A stretch of DNA of 64,000 nucleotides from Lactobacillus sp. CBA3606 (GCF_002970935.1 NZ_CP027194.1:868001-932000), one strand, 5' to 3'; shown: positions 49,046 to 58,146, numbered from the stretch's first letter. Program-made: numbers and translations. The notes: generated by a model from the sequence alone, not told the origin.

Positions 49046-50935
49046 TTAGTCGAGACTAATATTACCGGTAAATTGACTGTTATATAAATCGGCATAGAAG
49101 CCATTTTGGGCCATCAATCCTTCATGCGTTCCAGTTTCAACAACGGAACCATGGTTCATCACAATAATATTGTCGGCACCTTGAATCGTTGATAACCGGT
49201 GCGCAACCACGAAACTAGTCCGGTTTTGTAACAGCCGTTCCATCGCATGTTGAATATGCACTTCGGTCCGCGTATCAACTGAACTCGTGGCTTCATCGAG
49301 AATCAAGATTTCTGGATCAGCGACAAATGCCCGGGCAATCGTCAATAATTGGCGTTGACCTTGTGAAATATTTGAGGCTTCTTCATTCAGAATCGTTTGG
49401 TAACCATCTGGTAACTTCCGAACAAATTCATCCACGTGCGCTGCTTTAGCCGCTGCATAGATTTCATCATCCGTTGCAGTTTCACGACCATACTTCAAGT
49501 TATCGAAGATGGTTCCTGTAAATAACCACGTGTCTTGTAAGACCATCGCAAAGTGTGACCGTAAGTCTTCACGTGAAATATCACGTGTATCGACCCCGTT
49601 CAAGCGAATAGAGCCGCCACTAATATCGTAGAAACGTTCCAACAAGTTAATAATGGTCGTTTTACCGGCCCCGGTTGGCCCGACAATTGCGACCTGCTGA
49701 CCGCGTTTAACATCTAAGTTATAGTCGGTTAACAATAAGTCACCATTGTTATAGCCAAACTGCACGTGATCCAAACTAATCAGGTTATCATCATCCGTCT
49801 TCGCTGGTAACGCCGACTTAGTTTGTTGCATCTCTTCTTCATCCAACACGTCGAAAACCCGTTCAGCAGACGCAATCGTTGATTGAATCGTGTTCAACAA
49901 GTTCGCCATCTGTGAGATAGGTTGTGAGAATTGTTGGGTATATTGTAAGAAAGCTTGAATGTTCCCTAGGGAAACTTTCCCATTGGCAACATCAATCCCA
50001 CCAATAATCGCCACGAAAACGTAGCCGATGTTATTCAAGAAGATCATCAATGGCATAATAATTCCAGAAATAAATTGGGCTTTCCAAGCAGATTGATAGT
50101 AATTATCATTTTGAATTTCAAAGTCATCAATGGCATCTTGTTCTTTATTAAAACTCTTGATAACCACATGACCAGCATAGTTTTCTTCAACTTGGTTATT
50201 CAATAACCCTAAGCTCTTTTGTTGCGTGCCAAAGAATTTTTGTGACTTCGGCGCAATCACACCGACGACGACCACACTCAATGGAATGGTCACTAAGGCA
50301 ATTAACGTCAACTTCCAACTAATTGACAGCATCATCCACAATGTCCCAATAAAGGTCACTGTACTCGTGACTGCTTGCGTTAAGTTTTGCTGCAAGGTAT
50401 TGGCAATATTATCCATATCATTAACCGCGCGACTCATAATATCCCCATTTGAATGGGTATCATAATATGAGATTGGCACATCTTTCATCTTACCTTTGAA
50501 AGAACGGCGCAACTTATAAACGGTGCCTTGCGAAATCCGCGTCATAATAAACTGTTGGATAAAACTAAAGATGGCCGAAGCCAAGTACATTAAAATAACG
50601 ACGAGGATAATTTGACCGATTTTTTCAAAATTAATCGGGAAACCCGTTTGGTGAATCCCAGCTTGTTGCTGCGCATTCCCCTTCATGATTCCCTTATAAA
50701 TTTCAGTCGTGGCTTGCCCTAAAATCTTCGGCGTCCGAATTTGGAAGATCACGGATGCAATCGCAAAAATCATGACAACCACTAGACCAACCCAACGGTC
50801 CGACATGTACCGCATTAAGCGCATCGTCGTTTTCCAAAAGCTCTTAGGCTTTTCAAACGTCTGATGTGAACCAGGGCCATGTTGTGGGCCGGCTGGACGG
50901 GGCTGAGCTTCATTCGTTGATTTCTTTTCACTCAT
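49046..50935 (-). CDS. Heterodimeric ABC exporter subunit, canonical Walker B
   Basis: A 629-residue half-transporter: a Pro/Gln-rich N-terminal extension of about 30 residues, six membrane helices (about 50-330), then the ATPase. Walker A is GPTGAGKTT, Walker B ILILDEATSSVD with the catalytic Glu. The signature is degenerate, NISQGQRQ in place of LSGGQ. It pairs with the product of the 50935 gene, and the stop and start overlap (TAATG). Relatives are LmrCD/BmrCD/EfrAB multidrug exporters. Confidence 0.92.
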   Translation of the reverse strand: MSEKKSTNEAQPRPAGPQHGPGSHQTFEKPKSFWKTTMRLMRYMSDRWVGLVVVMIFAIASVIFQIRTPKILGQATTEIYKGIMKGNAQQQAGIHQTGFPINFEKIGQIILVVILMYLASAIFSFIQQFIMTRISQGTVYKLRRSFKGKMKDVPISYYDTHSNGDIMSRAVNDMDNIANTLQQNLTQAVTSTVTFIGTLWMMLSISWKLTLIALVTIPLSVVVVGVIAPKSQKFFGTQQKSLGLLNNQVEENYAGHVVIKSFNKEQDAIDDFEIQNDNYYQSAWKAQFISGIIMPLMIFLNNIGYVFVAIIGGIDVANGKVSLGNIQAFLQYTQQFSQPISQMANLLNTIQSTIASAERVFDVLDEEEMQQTKSALPAKTDDDNLISLDHVQFGYNNGDLLLTDYNLDVKRGQQVAIVGPTGAGKTTIINLLERFYDISGGSIRLNGVDTRDISREDLRSHFAMVLQDTWLFTGTIFDNLKYGRETATDDEIYAAAKAAHVDEFVRKLPDGYQTILNEEASNISQGQRQLLTIARAFVADPEILILDEATSSVDTRTEVHIQHAMERLLQNRTSFVVAHRLSTIQGADNIIVMNHGSVVETGTHEGLMAQNGFYADLYNSQFTGNISLD

Positions 50936-52665
50936 TACAGTTGATCCTCCTCTCGTAATTGTGAGTTCATAATTTCTTGATAAACGGCATTAGTTGCTTT
51001 CAATTCAGCGTGGGTCCCTTGACCGACTACTTTCCCATTATCTAAGACGATAATCAGGTCGGCATCGGCAACCGTTGCAATTCGTTGCGCAACGATTACG
51101 ACAACACTTTGTTGAATTAACTTATCTTGCCGTAATTCAGCCCGTAATTGTGCATCTGTCTTGAAATCCAAGGCAGAAAACGAATCATCAAAGACATATA
51201 CCGCGGCTTTTTTAACCAAAGCTCGCGCAATCGCTAACCGTTGTCGTTGCCCACCGGAGAAGTTACCCCCGCCTTGTTCAACGTGCGCATCTAACCCGCC
51301 TTCTTCTTTAACGAAGTCCGTCGAACGTGCAATTTCTAACGCATGCCAGATATCAGCATCGGTTGCGTCGGGTTTCCCAAATTTCATGTTATCGCGAATG
51401 GTCCCAGTAAATAACGTGGCCGTTTGCGGTACAAATGAGACGACTTGGTGTAAGTCCTGTGTCCGAACATCTCGAACATCTTGCCCATCAACCCGGACAT
51501 GCCCGTTATCAATATCATAAAAACGAGGAATTAAGTTAACTAACGTGGTCTTACCGGAACCAGTTCCCCCGATAATCGCCACTGTTTGCCCAGAATGGGC
51601 CTTAAAATTAATGTCCGTTAACGCAAGTTCTTCCGCACTTTGATAACGGTAGTCCACGTGGTCAAAGGCCAAGGCGTGAGCCGTCGTATCTGATAATGCA
51701 ACTGGCTTTTCTGGATCAGTAATTTTTGGTTCAATGGCTAAAACTTCTTGAATCCGTGAAGCTGAAGCCGCAGCCCGTGGAATCAAGGCAAAGACCATCG
51801 CTAACATCATAAAACTCATCAAGACTTGCATAGCATAAGTCATGAAGGCAATCATGTTCCCAACGGGCATCGTTTGGCTGCTGATCAATTGACCCCCAAA
51901 CCAAACAATCGCCACGTTAGTCCCACTCATAATCAAGGTCATGACTGGGAGCGCTAACGCTACAATCGTGTTAACTTTAATCGCATTATGGGTATAGTCT
52001 TGGTTGGCTTCTTCAAACCGATTTTGTTCAAACTTATCTTGACGGAAGGCACGGATAACCCGGACCCCAGTTAAGCCTTCCCGGAAAACTAAGTTGATCC
52101 GGTCAGTTTTAGTCTGCATCGCCCGGAATAATGGAATTGCAAACATCATGATTAACCCAATAAAAATAATAAGTACAGGAATTGATACCACGAAAATCCA
52201 AGTAAGTTCATGACTTTTGGTATACGCTAAAAAACTCGCCCCAATTAACATAATGGGGGCCATAATCATCATGCGTAACGCCATCATGGCGACATTTTGA
52301 ATCTGGACCACATCATTAGTCGTCCGTGTAATTAATGAAGAGGTTTCAACTTTATCAAACTCATCATTTGAAAAATTAATGACTTTCTTATAAATATCTG
52401 AACGTAAATTCTTACCTAACTGTTGTGATGATCGTGCCGCTAAGAAAACATTGCCAAAAGCTGCGACAACTGATAGTAGTGAAAATCCAATCATTTCAAA
52501 ACCGATTTTCCAAATATAACTAATATCACCTTTAGCGACCCCGTTATTCACAATATTCGACGTCAAACTAGGTAGATTCAAACTGGCGATAACTTGGACG
52601 ACCATAAATAAGATCGCACCAATCACGGCCATATATGAAATCCGACCTTTCGCTATTTTAAGCAT
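50935..52665 (-). CDS. Heterodimeric ABC exporter subunit, degenerate Walker B
   Basis: A 576-residue half-transporter with six membrane helices and an ATPase domain. Walker A is GGTGSGKTT and the signature is canonical (FSGGQRQR), but Walker B reads VYVFDDSFSALD, with Asp where the catalytic Glu should be. With the neighbour's degenerate signature this makes one hydrolysis-poor and one active ATP site, as in LmrCD and TM287/288. Start ATG 52665 has GGGGAG upstream; a longer start at 52683 is possible. The substrate is unknown; drugs, peptides or lipids are all possible. Confidence 0.92.
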   Translation of the reverse strand: MLKIAKGRISYMAVIGAILFMVVQVIASLNLPSLTSNIVNNGVAKGDISYIWKIGFEMIGFSLLSVVAAFGNVFLAARSSQQLGKNLRSDIYKKVINFSNDEFDKVETSSLITRTTNDVVQIQNVAMMALRMMIMAPIMLIGASFLAYTKSHELTWIFVVSIPVLIIFIGLIMMFAIPLFRAMQTKTDRINLVFREGLTGVRVIRAFRQDKFEQNRFEEANQDYTHNAIKVNTIVALALPVMTLIMSGTNVAIVWFGGQLISSQTMPVGNMIAFMTYAMQVLMSFMMLAMVFALIPRAAASASRIQEVLAIEPKITDPEKPVALSDTTAHALAFDHVDYRYQSAEELALTDINFKAHSGQTVAIIGGTGSGKTTLVNLIPRFYDIDNGHVRVDGQDVRDVRTQDLHQVVSFVPQTATLFTGTIRDNMKFGKPDATDADIWHALEIARSTDFVKEEGGLDAHVEQGGGNFSGGQRQRLAIARALVKKAAVYVFDDSFSALDFKTDAQLRAELRQDKLIQQSVVVIVAQRIATVADADLIIVLDNGKVVGQGTHAELKATNAVYQEIMNSQLREEDQL

Positions 52666-52694
52666 CAACACGCTCCCCTTCACTAATATAATTT

Positions 52695-52746
52695 ATGTTA
52701 TAACAACGTAACATCCTAATTTAACGAAAAACCGTTACTTTGTCAA
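52695..52746 (-). promoter_or_regulatory. Promoter and possible operator of the ABC exporter operon
   Basis: On the minus strand TTGACA (52741-52746) and TAAATT (52718-52723) have a 17-base spacer. Just downstream, over the start site, ATGTTA (52695-52700) and TAACAT (52709-52714) are inverted arms with an 8-base spacer, the form of a MarR- or TetR-type operator. No regulator gene is adjacent. Confidence 0.55.
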
Positions 52747-53033
52747 CCATCTTTACAAGTATCACGTAAATCATTGTAACTCACTTATGGCGACCTTGAC
52801 AGTTAAAAAGTCGCAACTAATTGATTTTTTGCGACTTCATTAATAAACATAGTCTCAGCATACCACTATTATTTTCACCATTCCGCTTAGAACACACCCA
52901 AAAGTGCGTTTAATGGCAATTTGCGCAGGTCCTTGCTTCGAAATGAGTTGCGCAAAAAATAGCCCCTGCAAGCATGTGGCTTGCAGGGACTATTGGCAGC
53001 GCATATTCAGTGGTCGTGAACTACTCGCCTGAA
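52747..53033. other. Intergenic region between the ABC exporter operon and the YxeA gene
   Basis: No supported gene. It holds only the YxeA-gene terminator (52954-52994). Confidence 0.6.
52954..52994 (-). terminator. Terminator of the YxeA-family gene
   Basis: AATAGCCCCTGCAAGC pairs with GCTTGCAGGGACTATT with one mismatch; on the minus strand six Ts follow. Confidence 0.85.
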
Positions 53034-53426
53034 TTAACTTTCAACGAGTCTTTGAACGACTTCAACTGGCACGGTGGTCTGCTCAACTGCCGTCCAACTG
53101 TTCACATTTTGACCTTTAGTTTCAATTTTCAGATATTTCTTTAAGCGTAACCGCTTATCCGCTGTAAAGGTTAACCAGCGCACGTTACCAGCCTGATCAT
53201 AGGTTTCCATCCGATACGTATAGATTGTTTCACCCATTTGGCCGGTGCCTTTTTTAACGGCGGTATTCGTTAGCGCATAAACGGTACTGACCTTAACCAG
53301 CGGATTCACATTGTCCAAAGCCATCGCCAATTCAGTCCCTTGATTTTTTGTGACCTGTTTAGAACCGAATAGCGCACCTAAAATAACTAATCCAACGACT
53401 GCTAACCCAATTAATCCTTTTTTCAT
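53034..53426 (-). CDS. YxeA family (DUF1093) protein
   Basis: A 130-residue protein with an N-terminal signal or anchor helix (LIGLAVVGLVILGALFG) and an OB-like secreted domain: YTYRMETYDQAGNVRWLTFTA and RLKKYLKIETKG are the family's hallmarks. Function is unknown; in bacilli and lactobacilli such genes respond to cell-envelope or pheromone signals. Start ATG 53426 has GGGGG upstream. Confidence 0.85.
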   Translation of the reverse strand: MKKGLIGLAVVGLVILGALFGSKQVTKNQGTELAMALDNVNPLVKVSTVYALTNTAVKKGTGQMGETIYTYRMETYDQAGNVRWLTFTADKRLRLKKYLKIETKGQNVNSWTAVEQTTVPVEVVQRLVES

Positions 53427-53577
53427 GTTGACGTCCCCCTGCAACTATCATTTAGTTGTTGATAAGACTAAGCTTAGCAAGGAAGCCAACTATTGCCTAG
53501 GGGGGCTATGGCTTTCTTAAGCACTTTTAGAAATTACTAACCAAGTCAACTATTTCTTAATAATTTTCGCTTTGTAT

Positions 53578-53612
53578 CAAAAAAAGCCATCAACTAACCG
53601 CAGGACGGCTTC
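53578..53612 (-). terminator. Terminator after tRNA-Gln
   Basis: On the minus strand AGCCGTC pairs with GATGGCT and seven Ts follow. Confidence 0.65.
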
Positions 53613-53637
53613 ATTGATGACTTATACGACGATCTAA

Positions 53638-53709
53638 TTGGGTATACTGGGCTCGAACCAGTAAATTACGGATTCAGAGTCCGCGGCCTTACCATTTGGC
53701 GAATACCCA
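53638..53709 (-). tRNA. tRNA-Gln (CTG)
   Basis: On the minus strand the acceptor arms TGGGTAT/ATACCCA carry the T1-A72 pair typical of tRNA-Gln. The anticodon stem GCGGA/TCCGT holds the loop CTCTGAA, giving anticodon CTG. The T arm is ACTGG-TTCGAGC-CCAGT. No CCA is encoded. It is the minor Gln isoacceptor for CAG codons. Confidence 0.88.
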
Positions 53710-53870
53710 ATAACAACTCTTTAATATTAACCGTAAGATGAAATCATGTCAAGACCTGAACCTGAATTTAATCCGCTTAATAACTCACAATTAAATTCAC
53801 TGTCATTCAGTATTCTGACTTGTAATTTAGGCCCCAAACCACCACACTAAACCCTAAGGAGGGACCCCTT

Positions 53871-54077
53871 TTGACCTTTAACGAACTCACTCATTTATTC
53901 AATTGGCTTCGACAACAATTAATTGTCTGGGCAGTCACCGCCATTGGCTTAGCCGTCATGCGGACTTTTTTATTGCCACAACTCTTAACCTTTGTTTTCT
54001 GGTGTAGCGTTGGTTACTGCCTCATTCTTTTTATCGGCTTAGTTATTGTCACGATTTTACGCTTACGACTCAAATGA
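53871..54077 (+). CDS. Small hypothetical membrane protein
   Basis: A 68-residue protein starting at TTG 53871, with AAGGAGGG seven bases upstream. Two hydrophobic segments, about residues 17-33 and 38-62, suggest a helical hairpin; the short C-terminus is basic (RLRLK). No family recognised. Confidence 0.6.
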   Translation: MTFNELTHLFNWLRQQLIVWAVTAIGLAVMRTFLLPQLLTFVFWCSVGYCLILFIGLVIVTILRLRLK

Positions 54078-54081
54078 ATGA

Positions 54082-54110
54082 TTGACAAGTTGACCAGTTT
54101 TCGCTAAGAT
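54082..54110 (+). promoter_or_regulatory. Promoter of tRNA-Glu
   Basis: TTGACA (54082-54087) and TAAGAT (54105-54110) with a 17-base spacer. Confidence 0.75.
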
Positions 54111-54122
54111 AGTAATTGAATT

Positions 54123-54195
54123 TGCCCGCTGGTCAAATTGGTTAAGACGTCGCCCTCTCAAGGCGGAGTTACGGGTTCGATCCCCGTGCGGGCGA
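54123..54195 (+). tRNA. tRNA-Glu (CTC)
   Basis: D arm GTC...GAC, anticodon stem TCGCC/GGCGG with loop CTCTCAA (anticodon CTC), variable loop of four, T arm ACGGG-TTCGATC-CCCGT. The acceptor stem is TGCCCGC/GCGGGCG, so position 1-72 would be a T-G wobble instead of the usual G-C of tRNA-Glu. No CCA is encoded. Own promoter and terminator. Confidence 0.8.
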
Positions 54196-54222
54196 TTAAT
54201 TCAGGTATCTGAAAGTATTGTT

Positions 54223-54268
54223 AAGGCATAAAACGTTGATATATCAACGTTTTATGCCTTTTGTTTTT
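54223..54268 (+). terminator. Terminator of tRNA-Glu
   Basis: AAGGCATAAAACGTTGATAT and its perfect complement (54223-54260) form a long hairpin, followed by TTTTGTTTTT. Confidence 0.9.
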
Positions 54269-54521
54269 CGCTCGGTTAAACGCTTGCCAAAGTAACTATT
54301 TAAGTCCGTAATCAGTCCTAGCACGCTAACAAAATGACGACCTAACACTGTATTTTCAACCTGACAGTTTGAAATTAAGTTAACTTATCGAGCAAATAGA
54401 CTTTACGCCGTTGGTCTGGGGTTTATAATAGAGATGTTGCAACTGGTAAAGAATGTCTTTAAAGCGACGTTTAGTAAAAATTAACCGTTTTAGATTGTCA
54501 AAATAAAGGAGATAATGTTTT
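54269..54521. other. Intergenic region upstream of two small genes
   Basis: The only feature seen is a probable plus-strand promoter, TTTACG (54402-54407) with TATAAT (54424-54429), spacer 16, which would serve the genes at 54522 and 54773. Confidence 0.5.
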
Positions 54522-54749
54522 TTGGTCTATAAAGATGTTTTCGGGATTGAACACGAAGATTGTCACATCGTCCAAACACGACACGAATTTAACCGGATTT
54601 TTATCATTGAAAACTCTGTTGGCTCGCGCTTCACCTGCATCAAAGAAAACGCCCCCCTCGAGAAGAAGATGTCCGGCCATTGGAAGTACGCCAAGGCCAG
54701 TGATGCACCTAAGAACTACGCTGTCCCATACAAGGCTCAAAAGAGCTAA
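54522..54749 (+). CDS. Small hypothetical protein
   Basis: A 75-residue soluble protein, TTG start at 54522 with AAGGAGAT about ten bases upstream. It has alternating hydrophobic and charged residues (CHIVQTRHEFNRIFIIE) and a basic C-terminal half. Two other frames over the same bases are open, so the choice rests on the ribosome site and on the small gap (23 bases) to the next gene. No family recognised. Confidence 0.55.
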   Translation: MVYKDVFGIEHEDCHIVQTRHEFNRIFIIENSVGSRFTCIKENAPLEKKMSGHWKYAKASDAPKNYAVPYKAQKS

Positions 54750-54772
54750 AAACCATCGAAAAGAGGATTGAG

Positions 54773-55039
54773 ATGCAACTCTATAAACCGTTAGCCAAGC
54801 ATGATGGTCGCACCGATCGTCATCGTAGTATCAACCCTTATTACGGTAAAAATGGCGCTGACTGGGTGAAAAACGCCAACGCCTCCTTGTTTAATGCCCA
54901 ACATGATCATTCTCAAGCCAAGCTGCACTTACAGCATCGATTTGGCCGGGCTGCTTACAACGTTTTATGGCTAGTCATTGCAATTCTCATCATGTTAGTT
55001 GGGGGCTTCATTATCTATTCGTTGGCACTTAATCTATAA
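54773..55039 (+). CDS. Small hypothetical protein with C-terminal membrane helix
   Basis: An 88-residue protein with AGAGGA six bases upstream of ATG 54773. The first 60 residues are polar with many His, Asn, Lys and Arg (KHDGRTDRHRS, QHDHSQAKLHLQHRFG). Residues 63-87 form one membrane helix (WLVIAILIMLVGGFIIYSL), so it is a tail-anchored type. Likely co-transcribed with the 54522 gene. Confidence 0.65.
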   Translation: MQLYKPLAKHDGRTDRHRSINPYYGKNGADWVKNANASLFNAQHDHSQAKLHLQHRFGRAAYNVLWLVIAILIMLVGGFIIYSLALNL

Positions 55040-55087
55040 TTCAAAAGCGCATGGAACAAGCCACCTATTTCGGCCCACTTAATGATT

Positions 55088-55143
55088 AACAACAAACAGT
55101 CACTACAAGAAGTTGTAACTTCTTGTAGTGACTGTTTGTTGTT
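55088..55143. terminator. Long perfect hairpin between convergent small genes
   Basis: Twenty-five bases starting AACAACAAACAGTC are repeated in perfect inverted form (ending GACTGTTTGTTGTT at 55143) around the six-base loop TTGTAA. There is no true T run, but TTTGTTGTT at the end suits a bidirectional terminator. Confidence 0.65.
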
Positions 55144-55167
55144 ATCCTCGTTCTTTAAGCGCCAAAA

Positions 55168-55359
55168 TCACTTAAGAAAACTATGCTTGGTGACCACTCG
55201 ATAAATGGCATCACCTAACCCAGTAACGAACACCAGACCTAAACCGGCATATTGTAACCATGGTAAGGCAGTGTTAACCGATTGAACTTTGCTACCAACG
55301 CCGAACATGATCAATCCAATGACAATTAAAATACTTTCAATTAAATTCAGTTTTTTCAT
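55168..55359 (-). CDS. Small hypothetical membrane protein
   Basis: A 63-residue protein with two membrane helices (residues 6-23 and about 35-50) and a basic C-terminus. GAGG lies about ten bases upstream of ATG 55359. It is downstream of pgi behind a terminator. No family recognised. Confidence 0.6.
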   Translation of the reverse strand: MKKLNLIESILIVIGLIMFGVGSKVQSVNTALPWLQYAGLGLVFVTGLGDAIYRVVTKHSFLK

Positions 55360-55433
55360 TTCGCTGCATCCTCATCAATTTTCTAATTGCATTTATTATA
55401 CTAGTTTCATCTTCAAAACGCTCTTGAATTTAC

Positions 55434-55475
55434 AAAAAATCCCACCATCATTAAGCGAGCCAACGATGGTGAGAT
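55434..55475 (-). terminator. Terminator of pgi
   Basis: CCCACCATC pairs with GATGGTGAG; on the minus strand six Ts follow. Confidence 0.8.
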
Positions 55476-55505
55476 CTTCATTATAATTATTTTAGTAAAT
55501 TTTTA

Positions 55506-56855
55506 TTACTTAAGGCGTGAAGTTAACTTTGCAGTTAATTCTTCGTAGCCAGGCTTGCCAAGTAAGGCAAACATGTTATTTTTGTAAGCTTCAACCCCTG
55601 GTTGGTTGAATGGGTTAATCCCATTTAAGTAACCAGAAATAGCAACTGCAGCTTCAAAGAAGTAAATCATGTAACCCAAAGTATACGCATCTTGGCTAGG
55701 AATGTTCACAACCATGTTAGGAACACCGCCATCAACGTGGGCCATAATAACCCCTTCGAAAGCCTTGGTGTTAACTTGTGCCATCGTCTTACCTTCAAGA
55801 TACTTCAAACCATCAAGGTTTTCGGTTTCCTTAGGAATCGCAACATCGCTCGTTGCGTTATCAACTTTAACAACGGTTTCCATCAAGTTACGACGACCTT
55901 CTTGGATATATTGACCCAATGAATGTAAGTCAGTCGTAAAGTTAGCAGATGATGGGTAGATGCCCTTTTGGTCTTTACCTTCGGATTCACCCATTAATTG
56001 CTTCCACCATTCTGAGAACATCGCCATATTTGGTTCGTAGTTTTCAAGAATTTCAGTGGTGTAACCCTTCCGGTATAAGATATTCCGGAAAGCAGCATAT
56101 TGGTAAGCTTCATTCTTGCTTAAATCAGCATCAGAATAAACAGCTTTCCCATCGGCAGCACCCTTCATCAATGAATCAATATCGCCGCCAGAAACTGCAA
56201 TTGGTAACAAGCCAACTGGAGTTAAGACAGTGAAACGACCACCAACATCATCAGGGATAACGAATGATTCGTAACCTTCAGCATCAGCTTCTTGCTTCAA
56301 TGCACCGCGCTTACGGTCAGTGGTTGCAAAAATCCGGCCCTTAGCGGCTTCAGCGCCATACTTAGCAACTAACTTTTCCTTGAAGACCCGGAAAGCGATT
56401 GAAGGTTCAGTCGTCGTCCCAGACTTCGAAATAATATTAACAGAAAAGTCACGGTCACCAATTAAATGAACTAAGTCATTAACGTATGAAGATGAGATTG
56501 AGTTCCCAGCAAAGACAACTTGTGGGAATTTACGGTCTTCACGTGAAAGTGATGACCAGAAAGTTTCATGTAAAAATTCAATGGCTGCTCGCGCACCAAG
56601 GTATGAGCCACCAATGCCGATTACAACTAAGACATCTGAATCAGATTGAATTTTTTTAGCCGCTGATTTAATGCGGGCGAATTCTTCCTTATCGTAATCC
56701 GTTGGTAAGTCTAACCAGCCACGAAAATCGTTACCGGCGCCAGTACCTTCACGCAGCTCCTTGTCAGCAGCTGTGACCATTGCTTGCATTTCACCAAGTT
56801 CGTTGTCGTGAACAAACTTAGTCAAATTGGAGCTGTCAAATGAAATGTGTGCCAT
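55506..56855 (-). CDS. pgi: Glucose-6-phosphate isomerase
   Basis: A 449-residue enzyme interconverting glucose-6-P and fructose-6-P. Signature stretches are [36 protein letters not shown], and [17 protein letters not shown] -10 box is at plus 56894-56899; an AAAAGCGCTT element near 56920-56929, at the -35 position, resembles but does not match a cre site. Confidence 0.96.
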   Translation of the reverse strand: MAHISFDSSNLTKFVHDNELGEMQAMVTAADKELREGTGAGNDFRGWLDLPTDYDKEEFARIKSAAKKIQSDSDVLVVIGIGGSYLGARAAIEFLHETFWSSLSREDRKFPQVVFAGNSISSSYVNDLVHLIGDRDFSVNIISKSGTTTEPSIAFRVFKEKLVAKYGAEAAKGRIFATTDRKRGALKQEADAEGYESFVIPDDVGGRFTVLTPVGLLPIAVSGGDIDSLMKGAADGKAVYSDADLSKNEAYQYAAFRNILYRKGYTTEILENYEPNMAMFSEWWKQLMGESEGKDQKGIYPSSANFTTDLHSLGQYIQEGRRNLMETVVKVDNATSDVAIPKETENLDGLKYLEGKTMAQVNTKAFEGVIMAHVDGGVPNMVVNIPSQDAYTLGYMIYFFEAAVAISGYLNGINPFNQPGVEAYKNNMFALLGKPGYEELTAKLTSRLK

Positions 56856-56983
56856 TTATAATTACCTCTTTCTATACATATTTAACAACTCACATTATAC
56901 AATACGAATGAAGCGAATGAAAAGCGCTTACCCGTTTTTTTCGTAAATTTTCGCAATTTATGTAAAAAAATAACTAAATTTAT

Positions 56984-57027
56984 CAAAAAAACGAAGCCGA
57001 TAACCTAATCGTTACCGCACTTCGTTA
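56984..57027 (-). terminator. Terminator of the GRP transporter gene
   Basis: AACGAAG (56990-56996) and CTTCGTT (57020-57026) with GATAAC/GTTACC inside; on the minus strand seven Ts follow. Confidence 0.7.
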
Positions 57028-57063
57028 CTTTTTAACGCTTTATTGATAAATTAATTCATTTTA

Positions 57064-57921
57064 TTAAGCTTTCATTAGTGATAATGCAATCCCACCAACG
57101 ATGACTAATATCGAACCAATGACCACATAAACCATCTCACGCTTCGTTTTCCGCTCACCGAGGAGGTAGATGCTCCCAAAGGTTGAAATAACAATCCCCA
57201 TTTGTGATAACGAATAAGCAATCGCTTGACCGATTTGGGCCATCGCCATGAACATAAATAAGTTCCCAATCCCCCAGACAAGTCCGGTGATGATATTGCG
57301 ATAAGTGGCCTTTTCTAACCAAGGCTTGTCCTTAAAGGACCAAACTAAGGCACCAATTAGCATCCCAACTGCTTGGGGCATGACAACTGCTTGGGCATTA
57401 ACGTTCCCATAATGCACAACAATCGTATAACCAGCATAGCCAATCGTTGAAATGATCAACGCTCGAATCCCAACGCCCCAGCTTTCAGACGCTTGCCGAT
57501 TCGGATCAGTTCGATCAGTTAACGACGTTAAAACTGCCCCAGCAATTAAAACAATTACTGAAATTGAGCCAATCCAATACATCCGGCCATGCCACTCATT
57601 GAACAGCAAGACACCTGCTAAGGCATTCGCTACCAACTGCATCCCAGTTGACATTGGCGTCGTCCGTGAAATCCCGATGGCTTTCATTGACGTGAATTGT
57701 TGGCCTTGACCAACGCTCCAAAATAGCCCAGAAACAATCCCAGTAATCCATACCGCTGCAGTTAGCGCCGGTTGTTCCACAATCCAAAGAACGAGCCCAA
57801 ATACTAAAGCGCCCATTGTCATACCAAGGGTCTGTTGCCGCGCAGAACCACCCATATGACCACTAATCAAGCCGATACTACCCCACGCAATCGCAGGAAT
57901 CAGTGCAATTAGAATTCCCAT
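57064..57921 (-). CDS. GRP-family sugar uptake protein (GlcU/RbsU type)
   Basis: A 285-residue membrane protein with ten helices of the drug/metabolite transporter fold. Family marks are IPAIAWGSIGLISGHMGGS, GLFWSVGQGQQFTSMKAIGISRTTPMST (cited in part), and GIGNLFMFMAMAQIGQAIAYSLSQ. It probably imports glucose by proton symport, which fits its place next to pgi, but ribose is also a known substrate of the family. Confidence 0.9.
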   Translation of the reverse strand: MGILIALIPAIAWGSIGLISGHMGGSARQQTLGMTMGALVFGLVLWIVEQPALTAAVWITGIVSGLFWSVGQGQQFTSMKAIGISRTTPMSTGMQLVANALAGVLLFNEWHGRMYWIGSISVIVLIAGAVLTSLTDRTDPNRQASESWGVGIRALIISTIGYAGYTIVVHYGNVNAQAVVMPQAVGMLIGALVWSFKDKPWLEKATYRNIITGLVWGIGNLFMFMAMAQIGQAIAYSLSQMGIVISTFGSIYLLGERKTKREMVYVVIGSILVIVGGIALSLMKA

Positions 57922-58023
57922 TAATCTAAATCCTCATTTCTATGTTTTCTCTCATGCCTAACGACAAAAAACAATTTTAACAGGAAAGTAACCGTTTTAC
58001 CAGCTAAAAAATGCGCTTGCACT

Positions 58024-58051
58024 ATGAAAATAAATCATTTTATATTTTCAT
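58024..58051. promoter_or_regulatory. Inverted repeat upstream of the GRP transporter gene
   Basis: ATGAAAATA (58024-58032) and TATTTTCAT (58043-58051) are perfect arms with a 10-base spacer, about 100 bases upstream of the gene. It may be an operator. Confidence 0.4.
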
Positions 58052-58071
58052 GAATTCGTTTTCTTATCGAT

Positions 58072-58106
58072 AAGGGACCGTTTTCAATTACTGAAAACGG
58101 TCCCTT
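58072..58106 (-). terminator. Terminator-like hairpin after the RlmI-like gene
   Basis: AAGGGACCGTTTTC and GAAAACGGTCCCTT form a perfect 14-pair stem; the T run on the minus strand is weak. Confidence 0.55.
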
Positions 58107-58146
58107 AATTTAGTGCTAATTTTTTTTAATTTTAGTCATAATTAAC

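Noticed and set aside
54498-54771. Alternative ORFs over the small gene at 54522 (minus strand 54498-54740; plus strand 54535-54771)
   Set aside because: Neither has a ribosome site as good as that before TTG 54522, and the 54535 frame would overlap and run to the start of the next gene.
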